In this document: piece by piece, positions 62,501 through 64,000 of the stretch
Numbering within the stretch: the stretch's first letter is position 1
Layout of the letters: each line of letters begins with the position of its first letter
Assembly: GCA_963277665.1 (NCBI GenBank)
Contig: OY728147.1
Span: 1,265,043,424-1,265,107,423 of the forward strand
Direction of reading: 5' to 3'
DNA length: 64,000 nucleotides
DNA from: Viscum album
Lineage: Eukaryota > Streptophyta > Magnoliopsida > Santalales > Viscaceae
Position numbers and translations under genes: made by a program
Notes under the pieces: model-generated
Databases searched by the model: none
The model's input: only the letters and a program-made list of their open reading frames with translations
What the model was told of the DNA's origin: nothing

Positions 62501-63246
62501 GGCCATCGATTTCAGTGGATAGATCTAGAGGTGAACCCTCATCTTCCCCCTTAATGGGAATAAAAAGTGATGAAACACGGGTCAGGGGGGAAGGAGCAGA
62601 ACAAGGCACTTCCCTATGTTCATTAATCCAGGATTACATTCCACCAGGTTACAGTGATGTTGAGTCCGATCTAGAGGTACAAAAGGTGCTCAAGTTTTCA
62701 CAATTAAAGGCATGGTATAACATATTGAAAATCATATCTAAATTGCCTCTAGAAGAGCTATCATCAATGACTCCCCGACTATCATCTCTCTTCGTCATGT
62801 TGGGACTTGGCGGTTTTGGATATCAAAAGATCCATGTCGCAGTGAAACAAGTCATCTTAAGGAGGGAGCCGGAGAAAAAGTACCATAAATATTTGACCAG
62901 GGTGTGGCTGTCTATCAACATCAAAAAATTTGAGGCTGAGGTGTCCCAATATGAGGTTGATCATGCTACCAAGTTGAAGGTGTTGAATCATAAGATCAAT
63001 GAGAAATTCATCTAGTAGGTGCACCTTCAGCAACAGTTAGATGCTGTTAGTAGGGATCTTGACCAGCATAACAATTCTTTGGAAGGAGTTCAAATGAATG
63101 GTATGAAATCCATTTTAGATGCTATGAAATCACTCCATCGAGATGACAAGTGTGAAGCAGATCGAGTTCATGAGCTTCAAGTGGCTGCTGATGAAGCTCG
63201 GGATGCTGTAAATCAAATTAAGATTTATGTTGATAGCCTTTTGTAA

Positions 63247-63390
63247 TTCTTGGAGAATAGAAGAGACTCTAATCTGTGGATTTCCTTCAAACTCTTGTGT
63301 ATCAAATGAAAAACACTTTCATCATTGATCATTTGGGTATGCCTTCTTTTGCTACATGCTTTAAATTTTACCTTGGCCAATGGGCCTAGT
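63247..63390 (+). other. Presumed 3' flank of the PMD pseudogene
   Basis: Follows the TAA at 63244-63246; the frame could also continue if that stop is a mutated CAA. No polyadenylation signal stands out. The 85-codon minus frame at 63225-63482 is a shadow. Confidence 0.4.
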
Positions 63391-64000
63391 GTAACAACCC
63401 AAGATTTTATGAGGATAATTCTTTTTAATTTCATTGATGTCTTGTATTGTACACTACACCAAGTGTTGCTTGTACTATACACAACACCATATTAGCTTTC
63501 AGTATATACAAACACTATTCTTGGCTTGTGTTACACACAATTTCATGTTCGTTTTGTGGAAATTATTCTACACAACATTAAGTATAGATTTTGTTTAAAG
63601 TATAAATGAAATAAGTTTCGATTATGTTATATGCAACACCAAATGGTTCTTTCACTACATGAAGCCCTAACTTGGCTTGCATTACATGCAATCAAGACCT
63701 TCCTTGATAGTGTGTGTAGTACGCAATACCGAGTTTCACTAAACGATATATTATTATAATATTTCTTTGAAATATCCATTATGAATAGTAATACCCAATT
63801 TTTGAAAAGTTATAAATTTTATTTTTCAAAATGGACTTTATTTTTGGATTTGGAATATTGACATTAGAATAGGGTGAATTTTTGGTATTTTTCTGAAAAC
63901 TTGTAATTTTTAATGAATAGTGAAAACACTAGGTTACTATTTAAAAACCGATTTTTTTTAAATAATTATTTTTTTTATTTAAATTTATTTTAGTTCAAAA
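63391..64000 (+). repeat. Start of a plus-strand Ty3/gypsy-type LTR, cut by window end
   Basis: TGTAACAACCCAAGATTT at 63391 has the usual start of plant gypsy LTRs (TGTAACACCC). Farther on, AATAGGGTGAATTTTTGG and the bases after it (63870-63920) are the reverse complement of the block at about 48150-48185 in the element A LTR, so it is a related LTR in the opposite orientation. No polypurine tract precedes it, so whether it is a 5', 3' or solo LTR is open. Confidence 0.65.

Larger units (their letters stand above)
58744..63246 (+). pseudogene. Plant mobile domain (PMD, aminotransferase-like) protein gene, multi-exon, decayed
   Basis: The start ATG at 58744 has a good plant context (TTAAATGGCT). 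One frame runs from 58744 to about 59917 through six premature stops, then shifts by one base. PMD-type motifs in order: TRGEVGISLWDVHKIMGAPI (59395 on; PMD proteins have GExTxTLxDVxxxxGLP), LCLSVYLFP (about 59855), then ASKLAEGKMVGFSTPILTNI and GPFHVF (59930-60060), matching the LAxGxxxxLxPxVLxxLYR and GPxxxL blocks. Farther on comes a low-complexity acidic/Ser-rich tail over several exons. Last is a coiled-coil-like segment (about 62890-63240; QQLDAVSRDLDQHNNSL, heptad leucines). PMD proteins occur as plant nuclear genes and inside transposons; the function here is unknown. About 17 stops and at least three frameshifts make it dead. Confidence 0.75.

Noticed and set aside
1..64000. CRISPR arrays, rRNA operons, bacterial operons or organelle genes
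   Set aside because: No regular spacer-repeat structure, no rRNA-like conserved blocks and no chain of long open frames; the repeats present are LTRs and minisatellites of a plant nuclear type.

Overview
The window looks like nuclear DNA of a seed plant with a large, repeat-rich genome. The support is Ty3/gypsy chromovirus-type retrotransposon relics with long LTRs, a decayed plant mobile domain (PMD) gene with short GT-AG introns, strong AT bias with few CG dinucleotides, and no compact functional genes. The species cannot be named from the sequence. Almost everything is transposon fossil. No intact coding gene, rRNA, tRNA gene or CRISPR array was seen.

Layout. 1-5.1 kb: the minus-strand relic of a Ty3/gypsy element (B), with RNase H, RT, protease, gag and a probable PBS; its 3' part lies left of the window. 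5.1-10 kb: AT-rich DNA, partly the presumed 5' LTR of B. 10.0-48.8 kb: a second, older minus-strand Ty3/gypsy element (A). Its two LTRs of about 3.15 kb lie at 10.0-13.16 and 45.64-48.80 kb. Its gag, protease, RT, RNase H and integrase run from about 45 kb down to 40.97 kb, and the last piece of integrase plus a chromodomain-like tail sits at 13.17-13.49 kb.

The integrase of A is split by a 27.5 kb insert (13.49-40.97 kb). The insert is a head-to-tail array of a non-coding, LARD-like element (long LTRs, no genes): LTR-internal-LTR-internal-LTR-internal-LTR, with LTRs of about 4.9 kb and internal regions of about 2.43 kb. Each internal region has a PBS-like site at one end, a polypurine tract (clear in two copies) at the other, and an embedded tRNA-like/SINE-like block. 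The second LTR was later hit by a GC-richer insertion of about 538 bp that looks like a solo LTR.

48.8-57.4 kb: unassigned DNA with three decayed minisatellites. 57.6-58.6 kb: a cluster of GCGCAAGT motifs in both orientations. 58.4-63.25 kb: a plus-strand promoter and a multi-exon PMD pseudogene with a C-terminal coiled coil, broken by about 17 in-frame stops (11 are TAG) and several frameshifts. 63.39-64.0 kb: the start of another plus-strand LTR, cut by the window edge.

The order of events can be read from the nesting. Element A inserted first, the LARD-like element entered its integrase and became an array, and the solo LTR entered one array unit last. The SINE-like block predates array growth because all three internal copies carry it.
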